64,000 nucleotides of DNA from SIG607 sp045648445 (GCA_045648445.1 JAZRNY010000034.1:1-64000); one strand, 5' to 3'; shown: positions 35,071-43,351, counted from the stretch's first letter. Translations and numbers: made by a program. The notes: a model not told the origin generated them from the sequence alone.

Positions 35071-35640
35071 ATGAAAAAGATTTTAAGTGTTTTATTAGTG
35101 ATTTTAATGCTTTTAGCAGTAATGTGGTTACCTATGACGGTAGCTGCAGCAACGGAATTTATTGGAGATACCTATTATAAATTTACCTTTGGCGAAGAAG
35201 GTGCTACCCGTGGTAGTTATACTATGATGGGTAAAGAAACTTATAAAGGAAATTCTTTTACTACAACGCCTTATAGTGAATCGCGTCAGGCAGACGTCGT
35301 AGTAATTTATCTTGGCACAAACGATAATTCCGGTCTTGGCGGTATTAATACCGATGCAAAGGTTAATGAACTTGCAAACGGTATGAAACTTCTTATTGAA
35401 AGGGTTAAGTCATATAATCCCAATGCTAGAATTGTTTGGGTATCGGGCGGTATGACAAATAAATATCGCGAAGCCGCCAATAAGGCAATAACTGAGTGTG
35501 GCGGAAGTGAAAACGGTTATTATCTATGTGACGTGCCCAACAGTTTAAATGCCGGCGAAAACGGACATCCCGATGCATCTCAGCAAAGACTTATATCAAA
35601 AACCTTACAAGAATTTTTAAAAGCAAACGTGCTTGATTAA
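35071..35640 (+). CDS. Secreted SGNH-hydrolase-like protein lacking the usual GDS block
   Basis: A 189-residue protein with a signal peptide (residues 1 to about 26, cut near AAA-T). It retains block III of SGNH hydrolases as VVVIYLGTNDN (about residues 70-80) and block V as GHPDAS (about residues 170-175), and the region VWVSGGMTNKYREAANKAI fits CE2-type carbohydrate esterases. The N-terminal block I should read FIGDS; here it is FIGDT (about residues 30-34), with only about 40 residues up to block III. It looks like an internally deleted CE2-like esterase with Thr instead of the nucleophile Ser. Own promoter and terminator. Confidence 0.65.
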   Translation: MKKILSVLLVILMLLAVMWLPMTVAAATEFIGDTYYKFTFGEEGATRGSYTMMGKETYKGNSFTTTPYSESRQADVVVIYLGTNDNSGLGGINTDAKVNELANGMKLLIERVKSYNPNARIVWVSGGMTNKYREAANKAITECGGSENGYYLCDVPNSLNAGENGHPDASQQRLISKTLQEFLKANVLD

Positions 35641-35655
35641 ACTATATATAAGTTT

Positions 35656-35689
35656 CCCCGATAAATCACCGGTTTATCGGGGTTTCTTT
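35656..35689 (+). terminator. Terminator of the SGNH-like gene
   Basis: CCCCGATAAA (35656-35665) pairs with TTTATCGGGG (35673-35682), then TTTCTTTG. Confidence 0.85.
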
Positions 35690-35814
35690 GTGCAGTTTTA
35701 CTAGTAAAATAATTACAATTTTGTTGCAATTTAAAAAAATACTTTATTTTTTGGCGGCAATAGTGTATTATTGGTTTGTATGAAAATTTATAAAATTTAT
35801 AATGGAGTGTACTT

Positions 35815-37380
35815 ATGGCTAACAATTCATTGAAAAATGATGTTTTCGTTATTAACGAAGATACCGAAGGTAAAGTAAAGCCTAATAAAAACAAAAAGCA
35901 GTTTGATTTTAAAAGGTTTAAAACACCTATTATTATCGTTGCCGGTATTTTGGTGGCAGTTGCTTTAATTTGTACGGTAATGCATTTTGTTTCTGCACCC
36001 TGGCGAAATGGCAGTAAACCTATGCCTGAGTTCTTTGCAAAAATCGGTGTAGGTCAGGGAATCGGTTTCCGCTATTTTGACGAGGTTACCATAAATGGTA
36101 TTGACGTAGGCGGCATGACTAAAAATCAGGCAAAACGAGCAATCATTAACGCTCAGGAAAGCGATAAGTCTGCCTATAGCATTAAAATTACTGCAAGAGA
36201 TAAAAGTTATCAACTTGAAGGTAAAGATATAGTGTTTTCTATTGATTGTACCGACGCTCTTAAAGAAGCAAAAGCGTATTGCGTGGCTGTAATGCGTGGC
36301 GAAGGTATAAGAAATAACGTTAAAAGTTTTCAGGTTGACGTAACTATTGATACCGAAAAAATGGCTGACGTTATTACCGCCATTCAAACTGAACTTAAAC
36401 AGGACCCCGTTAATGCTACATTTAAGGGTGTAACAGCCGCAGGCGTTCAGTTCGAAGAAGAAAAAGACGGTATTAATATTACAGTTGAAAATATTAAAAA
36501 GGATATTGAAAACTTTATTGCAAACGGTCAAAAAACAGGCGAATTTGTTGCTACAAACGATCCCATTTTGGCTGAAATTACCGTTGCTAAATTAAAGGAA
36601 AAAATTCAGATTATCGGCACATTTTCAACTACCTCTACCGCAAGCGCCGCCTCTACTAAAAATATGAAGAAGGCTATGGAAATGTGTGACGGCAGTGTAA
36701 TTGAACCGGGCGCTATTTGGTCCTTTAACGGCTGTACAGGTAACAGTAATCTTGCTTCGGGCGGATGGGTTCCTGCAAAGGTTATTTCCGGCGGTCAGTT
36801 TACTAACGGTTACGGCGGCGGTATCTGTCAGGCAAGTACCACTATTTATAATGCGGCTCTTCGCGCAAACCTTGCTATAGATACCCGTTTTAATCACACC
36901 TATCCCTCTACCTACTGTAAGGTTGGTTTTGATGCTACCGTTGACTATCCGAGTAAAGACTTAAAACTTAAAAATAATACAGGTTATCCCGTATATATTC
37001 AGTGTATTATGGATGGCAGAAAATTGACTGTAAATATTTACGGTTGTCCCGATAACACCTACGACGAAATCACTTTTGAAAGCAGTACCGTAAAACGCGT
37101 TCCGGGCAGTTATTACGACGTAGTAGCATATAGAATTCTTTGGAAAGACGGCGAAGTTATTAAACGCGAACAACTTATTAGTTCTCGTTATTCCTTAAAA
37201 GATCCTAATGCTTCTTCAAGTAGTGAAGGCAGTAGCAGTGAGGGTAGCAGTAGTGATGATAGTAGCGGAAGCGACAGTTCGGATGATAGTTCTGAGATAA
37301 TTCCCGATCCTACTCCTACACCCGATCCTACTCCCGAACCCGAGCCAACTCCCGACGATACTGTGCAACAAGCAGCGTAA
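35815..37380 (+). CDS. VanW family membrane-anchored protein
   Basis: A 521-residue protein with a short cytoplasmic head, one membrane helix (about residues 40-62), PG_binding_4-type repeats (INGIDVGGMTKNQAKRAI) and the VanW domain (about residues 260-400) with YGGGICQASTTIYNAALRANL. After a G5-like beta part comes a Ser/Asp-rich stretch (about residues 465-495) and a tail of repeated Pro-Asp-Pro-Thr and Pro-Glu residues. The tail resembles a cell-wall spacer. VanW has no proven catalytic role; the domain context suggests peptidoglycan contact. ATG at 35815 with AATGGAG upstream. Confidence 0.88.
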   Translation: MANNSLKNDVFVINEDTEGKVKPNKNKKQFDFKRFKTPIIIVAGILVAVALICTVMHFVSAPWRNGSKPMPEFFAKIGVGQGIGFRYFDEVTINGIDVGGMTKNQAKRAIINAQESDKSAYSIKITARDKSYQLEGKDIVFSIDCTDALKEAKAYCVAVMRGEGIRNNVKSFQVDVTIDTEKMADVITAIQTELKQDPVNATFKGVTAAGVQFEEEKDGINITVENIKKDIENFIANGQKTGEFVATNDPILAEITVAKLKEKIQIIGTFSTTSTASAASTKNMKKAMEMCDGSVIEPGAIWSFNGCTGNSNLASGGWVPAKVISGGQFTNGYGGGICQASTTIYNAALRANLAIDTRFNHTYPSTYCKVGFDATVDYPSKDLKLKNNTGYPVYIQCIMDGRKLTVNIYGCPDNTYDEITFESSTVKRVPGSYYDVVAYRILWKDGEVIKREQLISSRYSLKDPNASSSSEGSSSEGSSSDDSSGSDSSDDSSEIIPDPTPTPDPTPEPEPTPDDTVQQAA

Positions 37381-37383
37381 TAA

Positions 37384-37416
37384 AAAACCCGAGAATTTAT
37401 TCTCGGGTTTTATTTT
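37384..37416 (+). terminator. Terminator of the vanW-like gene
   Basis: AAAACCCGAGAA (37384-37395) pairs with TTCTCGGGTTTT (37400-37411), loop TTTA, then a T-rich tail. Confidence 0.9.
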
Positions 37417-37484
37417 TTATGTCGGTGAATGTCGCATATTAAAATGTTAAAATTGGGTTGTAGGGCACAAAAAAGGAGAAGATA

Positions 37485-37700
37485 ATGAGTAAAGAAATAC
37501 TAATTGCTTTTATTTCTTTTCTTGGTACTATGATGGGAACTTTAGGCGGCATTGTGGCTTCTGCAAAACTGACAAACTACCGTATCAGTGAACTTGAAAA
37601 AAAGGTGGAACTTCATAATAATTTTGCCAGACGCGTTCCCGTTATCGAAGAAAAAATAAAGGTTATTAATCATCGACTGACCGATTTGGAAAAACAATAA
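37485..37700 (+). CDS. Small membrane protein with C-terminal coiled coil (phage/holin-associated type)
   Basis: A 71-residue protein: one N-terminal membrane helix (IAFISFLGTMMGTLGGIVA), then a charged helix ending VIEEKIKVINHRLTDLEKQ that is likely a coiled coil. This architecture (tail phrase IPVIEEQIKVINHR-like) is common in small proteins encoded beside holins and lysins of Firmicutes phages (XhlA/DUF7365-like). No other phage gene is near. AAAGGAGAAG lies 6 bp before the ATG. It converges with proS over a shared hairpin. Confidence 0.65.
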   Translation: MSKEILIAFISFLGTMMGTLGGIVASAKLTNYRISELEKKVELHNNFARRVPVIEEKIKVINHRLTDLEKQ

Positions 37701-37702
37701 AC

Positions 37703-37736
37703 AAAACCCGTAAACCTTAATTGGTTTACGGGTTTT
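37703..37736. terminator. Bidirectional terminator (small membrane protein / proS)
   Basis: AAAACCCGTAAACC (37703-37716) pairs with GGTTTACGGGTTTT (37723-37736), a perfect 14-bp stem with a 6-nt loop. Confidence 0.88.
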
Positions 37737-37740
37737 AATA

Positions 37741-39174
37741 TTAATATGCTTTGCCCCAAAATACCATTTGTTTTGCAGGTTTTGAGCAACAAACACATTT
37801 GTCACTGATTTTTTCCTGTTCAAAGGGCATACATCTTGAAGAAACACCTGCTTTTTCTTTAAGGGTTTCTTCACAGGCTCTGTCTCCACACCACATAGCC
37901 TTTATGAAACCGGGCTTTGTGTCGGCAATCTGAGTCATTTCTTCTAAAGTGGTTGCCTGATAAGTTTTTTCGGTTCTGTTAGCAAGCGCCTTGTTGTAAA
38001 GTCCGTCGCGAACTGCATCAAGAAGTTTTAATACTTCTTCTTCAAGGTTGTCAAGGCTTACTACCGTCTTTTCGCCGTTATCTCTGCGAACAATAATACA
38101 TTGATTATTTTCGATGTCACGGGGACCGAGTTCAAGACGTAGGGGAACACCCTTCATTTCATATTCGGCAAATTTCCAACCGGGCGAATTATCGGTAGTA
38201 TCAATTTTTGCTCTGCATACCTTTTTCATTCTCTCATAAACTTCGGTTGCTTTTTCGGTAACGCCTTCTTTGTGGGAAGCAATAGGTACGATAACAAGTT
38301 GTATAGGAGCAACTGCAGGGGGGAGAACAAGTCCGTTATCGTCGCCGTGTGTCATTATGATCGCGCCTATAAGACGGGTAGAAACGCCCCAAGAAGTTTG
38401 GAAAGGTGTTGAAAGTTTGTTATCTTTATCGGCAAACTGAATTCCGAAAGCCTTTGCGAAACCGTCGCCAAAGAAGTGAGAAGTACCGCTTTGAAGTGCT
38501 TTTCCGTCGTGCATCATTGCTTCTATTGTATATGTATTAACAGCGCCTGCAAAACGTTCTTTTTCGGTTTTAACGCCCTTTATAACGGGAATAGCCAAAT
38601 ATTTTTCGGCAAATTCCGCATAAACGTTAAGCATTTGAATTGTTTCTGCCTGTGCTTCTTCAGCAGTTGCGTGAATGGTATGACCTTCTTGCCAATGGAA
38701 TTCACGGGAACGAAGGAAAGGACGTGTAGTCTTTTCCCATCTTACGACACTGCACCATTGATTATAAAGTTTAGGTAAATCTCTGTAAGAATGAATAATA
38801 TTTTTATAGTGGTCGCAGAAAAGGGTTTCGGAAGTAGGACGAACACAAAGTTTTTCCTCTAATTTTTCATTACCGCCGTGTGTTACCCAAGCAACTTCGG
38901 GAGCGAAACCTTCAACGTGGTCTTTTTCTTTTTGTAAAAGACTTTCGGGAATAAACATAGGCATAGATACGTTTTCGTGACCTGTTTCCTTAAACATACC
39001 GTCCATTATTTTTTGAATGTTTTCCCAAATTGCCCAACCGTAAGGACGTATAATCATACAACCCTTTACCGAAGAGTAATCCATAAGTTCTGCTTTTGAT
39101 ACAACGTCAGTGTACCATTTTGCGAAATCTTCGTCCATAGACGTAATTTCTTTAACTAATTTTTCTTTTGCCAT
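37741..39174 (-). CDS. proS: Proline--tRNA ligase (eukaryote/archaea-like, ProS type 3)
   Basis: A 477-residue class II synthetase. Core motifs: RPTSETLFCDHY (motif 2 loop region), FLRSREFHWQEGHTIHA, GTSHFFGDGFAKAF, and motif 3 with GVSTRLIGAIIMTHGDDNGL. A C-terminal zinc-type Cys cluster (CVCC) is followed by the ProRS-typical Tyr terminus. The bacterial INS editing domain is missing, as expected for type 3. Own promoter (TTGCAA-17-TATAAT) with no T-box. Convergent with the small membrane protein and divergent from acpP. Confidence 0.95.
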   Translation of the reverse strand: MAKEKLVKEITSMDEDFAKWYTDVVSKAELMDYSSVKGCMIIRPYGWAIWENIQKIMDGMFKETGHENVSMPMFIPESLLQKEKDHVEGFAPEVAWVTHGGNEKLEEKLCVRPTSETLFCDHYKNIIHSYRDLPKLYNQWCSVVRWEKTTRPFLRSREFHWQEGHTIHATAEEAQAETIQMLNVYAEFAEKYLAIPVIKGVKTEKERFAGAVNTYTIEAMMHDGKALQSGTSHFFGDGFAKAFGIQFADKDNKLSTPFQTSWGVSTRLIGAIIMTHGDDNGLVLPPAVAPIQLVIVPIASHKEGVTEKATEVYERMKKVCRAKIDTTDNSPGWKFAEYEMKGVPLRLELGPRDIENNQCIIVRRDNGEKTVVSLDNLEEEVLKLLDAVRDGLYNKALANRTEKTYQATTLEEMTQIADTKPGFIKAMWCGDRACEETLKEKAGVSSRCMPFEQEKISDKCVCCSKPAKQMVFWGKAY

Positions 39175-39207
39175 TCATATCACCATATTAAATAAATATC
39201 ATATGAT

Positions 39208-39236
39208 ATTATACTTTATATAATAAATTTTTGCAA
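39208..39236 (-). promoter_or_regulatory. Promoter of proS
   Basis: On the minus strand TTGCAA (39231-39236), a 17-bp spacer and TATAAT (39208-39213), 34 bp upstream of the start. Confidence 0.72.
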
Positions 39237-39273
39237 CCATATTTTGCTTTCTTTGTCAAAAACAAAAAAACTA

Positions 39274-39302
39274 TTGACAAAATAGCATTTTTTTCATATT
39301 AT
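39274..39302 (+). promoter_or_regulatory. Promoter of acpP
   Basis: TTGACA (39274-39279), a 17-bp spacer and TATTAT (39297-39302), 50 bp upstream of acpP. Confidence 0.78.
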
Positions 39303-39351
39303 TTTCTTAGTAAACATATTGTTTATTATCAATAATTAAAGGAGTATTCAA

Positions 39352-39579
39352 ATGATTCTCGAAAGACTTAAAGAAATTGTTGCTGAGCAACTTGAAATTG
39401 ATGCAGAAACTATTACTGCTGAAACCAGACTTAATGAAGATCTTAACGCCGATAGCCTTGACGTAGTTGAAATGCTTATGGCTTTGGAAGATGAATTCGG
39501 CGTAGACATTCCCGATGAGGAAATCGAAAAGATGAAAACCATCGGCGACGTTGTTTCTTTTATTGAAGCAAACAAATAA
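39352..39579 (+). CDS. acpP: Acyl carrier protein
   Basis: A 75-residue acidic four-helix protein carrying growing acyl chains on phosphopantetheine. The attachment Ser is in NADSLDVVE (about residue 36). Length is standard. AAAGGAG lies 8 bp before the ATG. It stands alone, with promoter and terminator, not beside fabD/fabF as is common elsewhere. Confidence 0.96.
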   Translation: MILERLKEIVAEQLEIDAETITAETRLNEDLNADSLDVVEMLMALEDEFGVDIPDEEIEKMKTIGDVVSFIEANK

Positions 39580-39590
39580 TTTAATATAAC

Positions 39591-39625
39591 AAAAAAGTTC
39601 CGAAGGTGACTTCGGAACTTTTTTT
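39591..39625. terminator. Terminator of acpP, shared with the convergent small gene
   Basis: AAAAAAGTTCCGAAG (39591-39605) pairs with CTTCGGAACTTTTTT (39610-39624) around GTGA. Confidence 0.92.
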
Positions 39626-39797
39626 ATGCGTAGTATTTGCTTATGCTTTTGTTGCCTTTAATAACCTTAAAACGACGGCGCTTAATATTTCTGATAAATC
39701 TTTTTTCAAAGGCTATAAGTTTTTTCTCGTTAAAAAGACACCAAACGGTAAAGCCTACTGCAAATATCTCTAAAATGCTTATTATTACTAAATTCAT
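39624..39797 (-). CDS. Small membrane protein, basic tail
   Basis: A 57-residue protein: a membrane helix (MNLVIISILEIFAVGFTVW), then a very basic segment (KRFIRNIKRRRFKVIKG). I chose the ATG at 39797 because GGGAGGAAAT precedes it; the frame extends to 39821 without support. It has a perfect-consensus promoter at 39843-39871 and shares the acpP terminator. No function known. Confidence 0.65.
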   Translation of the reverse strand: MNLVIISILEIFAVGFTVWCLFNEKKLIAFEKRFIRNIKRRRFKVIKGNKSISKYYA

Positions 39798-39842
39798 ACT
39801 GATTTCCTCCCAAAAGAACATTTGTTCTTTTTCTATAATTTT

Positions 39843-39871
39843 ATTATAAACTGTATTTTCGAGTTTGTCAA
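39843..39871 (-). promoter_or_regulatory. Perfect-consensus promoter of the small membrane protein gene
   Basis: On the minus strand TTGACA (39866-39871), exactly 17 bp, TATAAT (39843-39848), 45 bp upstream of the start. Confidence 0.85.
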
Positions 39872-39999
39872 GAGTTTTTTATAATGTTTTTTTATCTCCT
39901 TTCTGATTACATTATACAGGAGGCAACGTACCATAAAAGGTACTTTAGTCTACTGTTATAGAGAATAATCCTTCCCCTTGCTTCGCAGTTATATTCGCG

Positions 40000-40180
40000 A
40001 TGTAAACAAAGCAACAATGTAAACAATACTTTATATATATTATTTTCTAATAAAAAAATATAATATTTTTTTTAAAATTAAATCTTTTATAGAAACGTTG
40101 TTTACAATGTTTACATTTGGCTAAAAGCCTTTATTTATAAGGGTTTTGATGTAAACAACGATGTAAACAACGTGTAAACA
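40000..40180. repeat. Cluster of ATGTAAACA motifs
   Basis: Seven near-identical 9-mers. Direct: ATGTAAACA at 40000, 40017, 40149 and 40161 and GTGTAAACA at 40172. Inverted: TGTTTACAA at 40099 and TGTTTACAT at 40108. Spacings are 17, 9, 12 and 11 bp within sub-clusters. They look like binding sites for a DNA-binding protein, iteron-like in density, with an AT-rich tract between the clusters. Confidence 0.6.
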
Positions 40181-40310
40181 TTCTCGGCATTGTTGTTTAA
40201 TTTTGCCTCGAACTCAAACTTGAAGGATAGGCGGTGGCTCCTTTGCACAATGAAAAACAAAAATTCTAAATAATAGAATACCGCTACGGAATCCGTAGTA
40301 GCGAGCGTTT

Positions 40311-40332
40311 TTGCGTTATGTTTATAACGCAA
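40311..40332. promoter_or_regulatory. Operator-like inverted repeat upstream of the LRR gene
   Basis: TTGCGTTA (40311-40318) and TAACGCAA (40325-40332) form a perfect 8-bp inverted repeat with a 6-bp centre, abutting the -35 box. Confidence 0.55.
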
Positions 40333-40361
40333 TTGACTTTTCGTAAATAAAGGTTTAAAAT
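40333..40361 (+). promoter_or_regulatory. Promoter of the LRR/dockerin gene
   Basis: TTGACT (40333-40338), a 17-bp spacer and TAAAAT (40356-40361), 38 bp upstream of the start at 40399. Confidence 0.65.
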
Positions 40362-40398
40362 ATCTACGTAATAAAAAACAAAAGGGGATTTGCTACAA

Positions 40399-43284
40399 AT
40401 GAAAAAGGTTTTATCAATTATAATCTGCCTTGCTCTTATTCTTGCGGCATTGCCACTGCAGTCACTAAACGTTTCTGCGGCAACCAGCGGTACTACAGGA
40501 AGTTGTACTTGGTCGCTTGAAGGTACCGTCCTTACTATTAGTGGTAATGGTGCGATGGCAAATTATTACTCTTATTCATCTTCACCATGGGGAAGAAGTA
40601 TAACTCAAGTAATAATACAAAACGGTGTAACAAGTATAGGAAGTAGGGCATTTGAAGATTGCGATTCCCTAGAAACTATAACCATCCCCGATAGCGTAAC
40701 AAGTATAGGAGATTATGCATTTTATTATTGCGATTCCCTTACAAATATTACTATACCCAATAGCGTAACAAGTATAGGATATAGAGCATTTTCTAATTGC
40801 TCTTCCCTTACAAGTATAACCATCCCCGATAGCATAACAAGTATAGGAAGTTCTGCATTTTGGAATTGCGATTCCCTAAAAACTATAACCATCCCCGATA
40901 GTGTAACAAGTATAGGAAGTGGGGCATTTTATTGTTGCTTATCTCTTACAAGCGTAATTATCCCTGATAGTGTAACAAGTATAGGCGATTATGCATTTTA
41001 TAATTGTTCTTCCCTTACAAGTGTAATTATCCCTGATAGTGTAACAAGTATAGGAGTGGATGCATTTTATTATTGCGAATCCCTTGCAAGTGTAACCATA
41101 CCTGATAGTGTGACAAGTATAGGAGGTGGTGTATTTAGCGGTTGTTCATCCCTTACAAGTATAACCATACCTGATAGCGTAACAAGTATAGATAGTTCTG
41201 CATTTTCTGATTGCACATCTCTTACCAGCGTAACTATTGGTGATAGTACAACAAGTATAGGCGATTATGCATTTGAAGGTTGCTCTTCACTGACCTCCAT
41301 AAACATCCCCGATATTGTAACAAGTATAGGAGGTGATGTATTTAGGGGTTGTTCATCTCTTACAAGTATAACCATACCTGATAGCGTAACAAGTATAGGA
41401 GGTGGTGTATTTAGGGGTTGTTCATCCCTTACAAGTATAACCATACCTGATAGCGTAACAAGTATAGGAAATTATGCATTTTATGATTGCACATCCCTAA
41501 AAAGCGTAACCATTCCTAATAATGTAACAAGTATAGGAAATTATGCTTTTTCTTATTGCTCAAAACTCACAAGCGTAACCATTCCTGATAGTGTAATAAG
41601 TATTGGAGATACTGCTTTTTTTTATTGCGATTCACTGTTCTCCGTTACTATAGGTAATAGTGTAACAAGTATTGGAAGTAACGCATTTAGTTGTTGCGAT
41701 TCACTGTTCTCCGTTGCTATAGGTAACAGTGTAACAAGTATTGGAGATCGTGCGTTTTATTTATGCGATTCACTAAGCTCCGTTACCATAGGTAAAAGTG
41801 TAACGAGTATAGGAAGGGAGGCATTTTTTGGGTGCTCTTTAAAAAATGTGTTTTATAAAGGCAGTAGCGAGGATAAAGGAAAAATTACTATAGGGTCAAA
41901 TAACTCCTCATTCACCGATGCTACATGGTATTATGATTCTTGTATAGGTCTGGCTGACCATACCTACGATAACTCTTGTGATGGAATATGTAATGTCTGT
42001 GAATATGTCAGAATAATTCCGCACTCTTATGATAATGCTTGTGATACAAAATGCAATATATGCGGATCAGAACGAAATGTTCCTAACCATATATACGACA
42101 ATGATTGCGATAAAGATTGTAATGAATGTGGGTTAGAGAGAGAAGTTCCTGATCACATTTATGACAACGGTTGTGACGCCAACTGTAACAAATGTCAGTT
42201 AAAACGTGAAGTGCCTGGGCACACCTATGACAACACTTGTGATGGAATATGTAATGTCTGTGAATATATTAGAATAATTCCACACTCTTATGATAATGCT
42301 TGTGATACAAAATGCAATATATGCGAATCAGAACGAAATGCTCCTGACCATATATACGACAATGATTGCGATAAAGATTGTAATGAATGTGGGTTAGAGA
42401 GAGAAGTTCCTGATCACATTTATGACAACGATTGTGACGCCAACTGTAACAAATGTCAGTTAAAACGTGAAGTGCCTAGGCACATCTACGTAAAAAAAGG
42501 CGAAAATACCGCAACGTGTAAAACTTGCAATTCATCAAAAACTTTTGATTTCATTATCGCCACCGATGAAGCGATTACATTGTCATATGAAGCGTCGAAA
42601 GAATTTGAATTTTTGATAGAAGACACATCTATAGCAAAGATAACCAATGTTTCAAGTTCTATTGTATCTTTGGGTTCTTATTATAGGCAGTCCAGTAGTG
42701 CTAAAGTGTTATCCGTTTATCCGGGTGAAACGGTTGTTAAAATAGTAGCAACAAATGGTACAGTAATAACATCAAGTTCATTATTGGTTGTTGAGGGTGA
42801 ACATCAAATGCAACTCTCAAAAGTATTAAAAGAAGTTAGTTGCACCGAACCGGGCAAGGAATTATATATCTGTAAATTCTGTGATCATCAAGAGGAAAAA
42901 ACTATTGAAAATCTCGGACACACTTATGATAACACTTGTGATACTGCTTGCAATGTCTGTGAAGATGTTAGAACAGTTACCCATACTTATGATAATGAAT
43001 GCGATTCAATTTGTAACGTATGTGAATTGGAACGCGAAGTGCCAGACCATAGCCTTGACGAAAACGGAATATGCGGAATCTGCGGTTATATTGCTTATAC
43101 CCTAGGTGACCTTGACGGTGACGGGAACGTTAACTCTACTGACTTGGCGGTTATGAAGTTATTCCTTGCAGGTTTGAATCAACTCGAAGAATCAAACTTA
43201 CTTGCAGGCGACTTAAACGAAGACGGAATTGTTAACGCCACCGACCTTGCTGCTCTAAAACTTAAACTCGCAGGAATAGAATAG
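40399..43284 (+). CDS. BspA-like leucine-rich repeat surface protein with Cys-rich repeats and dockerin
   Basis: A 961-residue secreted protein. Signal peptide (residues 1 to about 28, ending NVSAA); residues 71-484 hold 18 LRR_5 (BspA) repeats of 23 residues, consensus TIPDSVTSIGxxAFxxCxSL; residues about 520-695 hold eight Cys-rich units of 21-22 residues (HxYDNxCDxxCNxC) as two copies of a four-unit block; an Ig-like domain follows (about 710-795); two more Cys-rich units; and residues about 902-961 form a type I dockerin with two calcium loops (GDLDGDGNVNSTDL, GDLNEDGIVNATDL). ATG 40399 has AAAAGGGG upstream; the TTG at 40390 is less likely. A cell-surface or cellulosome-type assembly role follows from the domains; ligand unknown. 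Confidence 0.92.
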   Translation: MKKVLSIIICLALILAALPLQSLNVSAATSGTTGSCTWSLEGTVLTISGNGAMANYYSYSSSPWGRSITQVIIQNGVTSIGSRAFEDCDSLETITIPDSVTSIGDYAFYYCDSLTNITIPNSVTSIGYRAFSNCSSLTSITIPDSITSIGSSAFWNCDSLKTITIPDSVTSIGSGAFYCCLSLTSVIIPDSVTSIGDYAFYNCSSLTSVIIPDSVTSIGVDAFYYCESLASVTIPDSVTSIGGGVFSGCSSLTSITIPDSVTSIDSSAFSDCTSLTSVTIGDSTTSIGDYAFEGCSSLTSINIPDIVTSIGGDVFRGCSSLTSITIPDSVTSIGGGVFRGCSSLTSITIPDSVTSIGNYAFYDCTSLKSVTIPNNVTSIGNYAFSYCSKLTSVTIPDSVISIGDTAFFYCDSLFSVTIGNSVTSIGSNAFSCCDSLFSVAIGNSVTSIGDRAFYLCDSLSSVTIGKSVTSIGREAFFGCSLKNVFYKGSSEDKGKITIGSNNSSFTDATWYYDSCIGLADHTYDNSCDGICNVCEYVRIIPHSYDNACDTKCNICGSERNVPNHIYDNDCDKDCNECGLEREVPDHIYDNGCDANCNKCQLKREVPGHTYDNTCDGICNVCEYIRIIPHSYDNACDTKCNICESERNAPDHIYDNDCDKDCNECGLEREVPDHIYDNDCDANCNKCQLKREVPRHIYVKKGENTATCKTCNSSKTFDFIIATDEAITLSYEASKEFEFLIEDTSIAKITNVSSSIVSLGSYYRQSSSAKVLSVYPGETVVKIVATNGTVITSSSLLVVEGEHQMQLSKVLKEVSCTEPGKELYICKFCDHQEEKTIENLGHTYDNTCDTACNVCEDVRTVTHTYDNECDSICNVCELEREVPDHSLDENGICGICGYIAYTLGDLDGDGNVNSTDLAVMKLFLAGLNQLEESNLLAGDLNEDGIVNATDLAALKLKLAGIE
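40609..41850 (+). repeat. LRR_5 tandem array, 18 copies of 69 bp
   Basis: Coding repeats of 23 codons with recurring AGTGTAACAAGTATAGGA-type words. The array is best conserved in the middle and drifts at the last three copies, where ATAGGTAATAG replaces CCTGATAG. Confidence 0.9.
41959..42480 (+). repeat. Tandem duplication, 2 x 261 bp
   Basis: 41959-42219 and 42220-42480 are nearly identical over 261 bp (87 codons, four Cys-rich units each), with about a dozen differences, so the duplication is recent. It keeps the reading frame. Confidence 0.9.
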
Positions 43285-43292
43285 TTGAATTG

Positions 43293-43324
43293 AAAAGAAC
43301 TTGGGGTTTCCGAGTTCTTTTCTT
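43293..43324 (+). terminator. Terminator of the LRR/dockerin gene
   Basis: AAAAGAACTTGG (43293-43304) pairs with CCGAGTTCTTTT (43310-43321), one G-U pair, T-rich tail. Confidence 0.85.
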
Positions 43325-43351
43325 GTAAATTTTTTAAAACTATGATATTAT
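43323..43351 (+). promoter_or_regulatory. Promoter of the TetR gene
   Basis: TTGTAA (43323-43328), a 17-bp spacer and TATTAT (43346-43351), 18 bp upstream of the ATG. It starts inside the preceding terminator tail. Confidence 0.55.

Larger units (their letters stand above)
39872..40332. other. Gene-free AT-rich stretch with repeats
   Basis: No gene is supported. It contains the ATGTAAACA array (next entry), a short palindrome CTACGGA-A-TCCGTAG at 40284-40298, and the TTGCGTTA/TAACGCAA inverted repeat at 40311-40332. A long run of A/T lies at about 40030-40090. Confidence 0.6.

Noticed and set aside
40609..41850. Regular 69-bp repeats as a possible CRISPR or satellite array
   Set aside because: The repeats are in frame, encode LRR_5 units and have no spacers.
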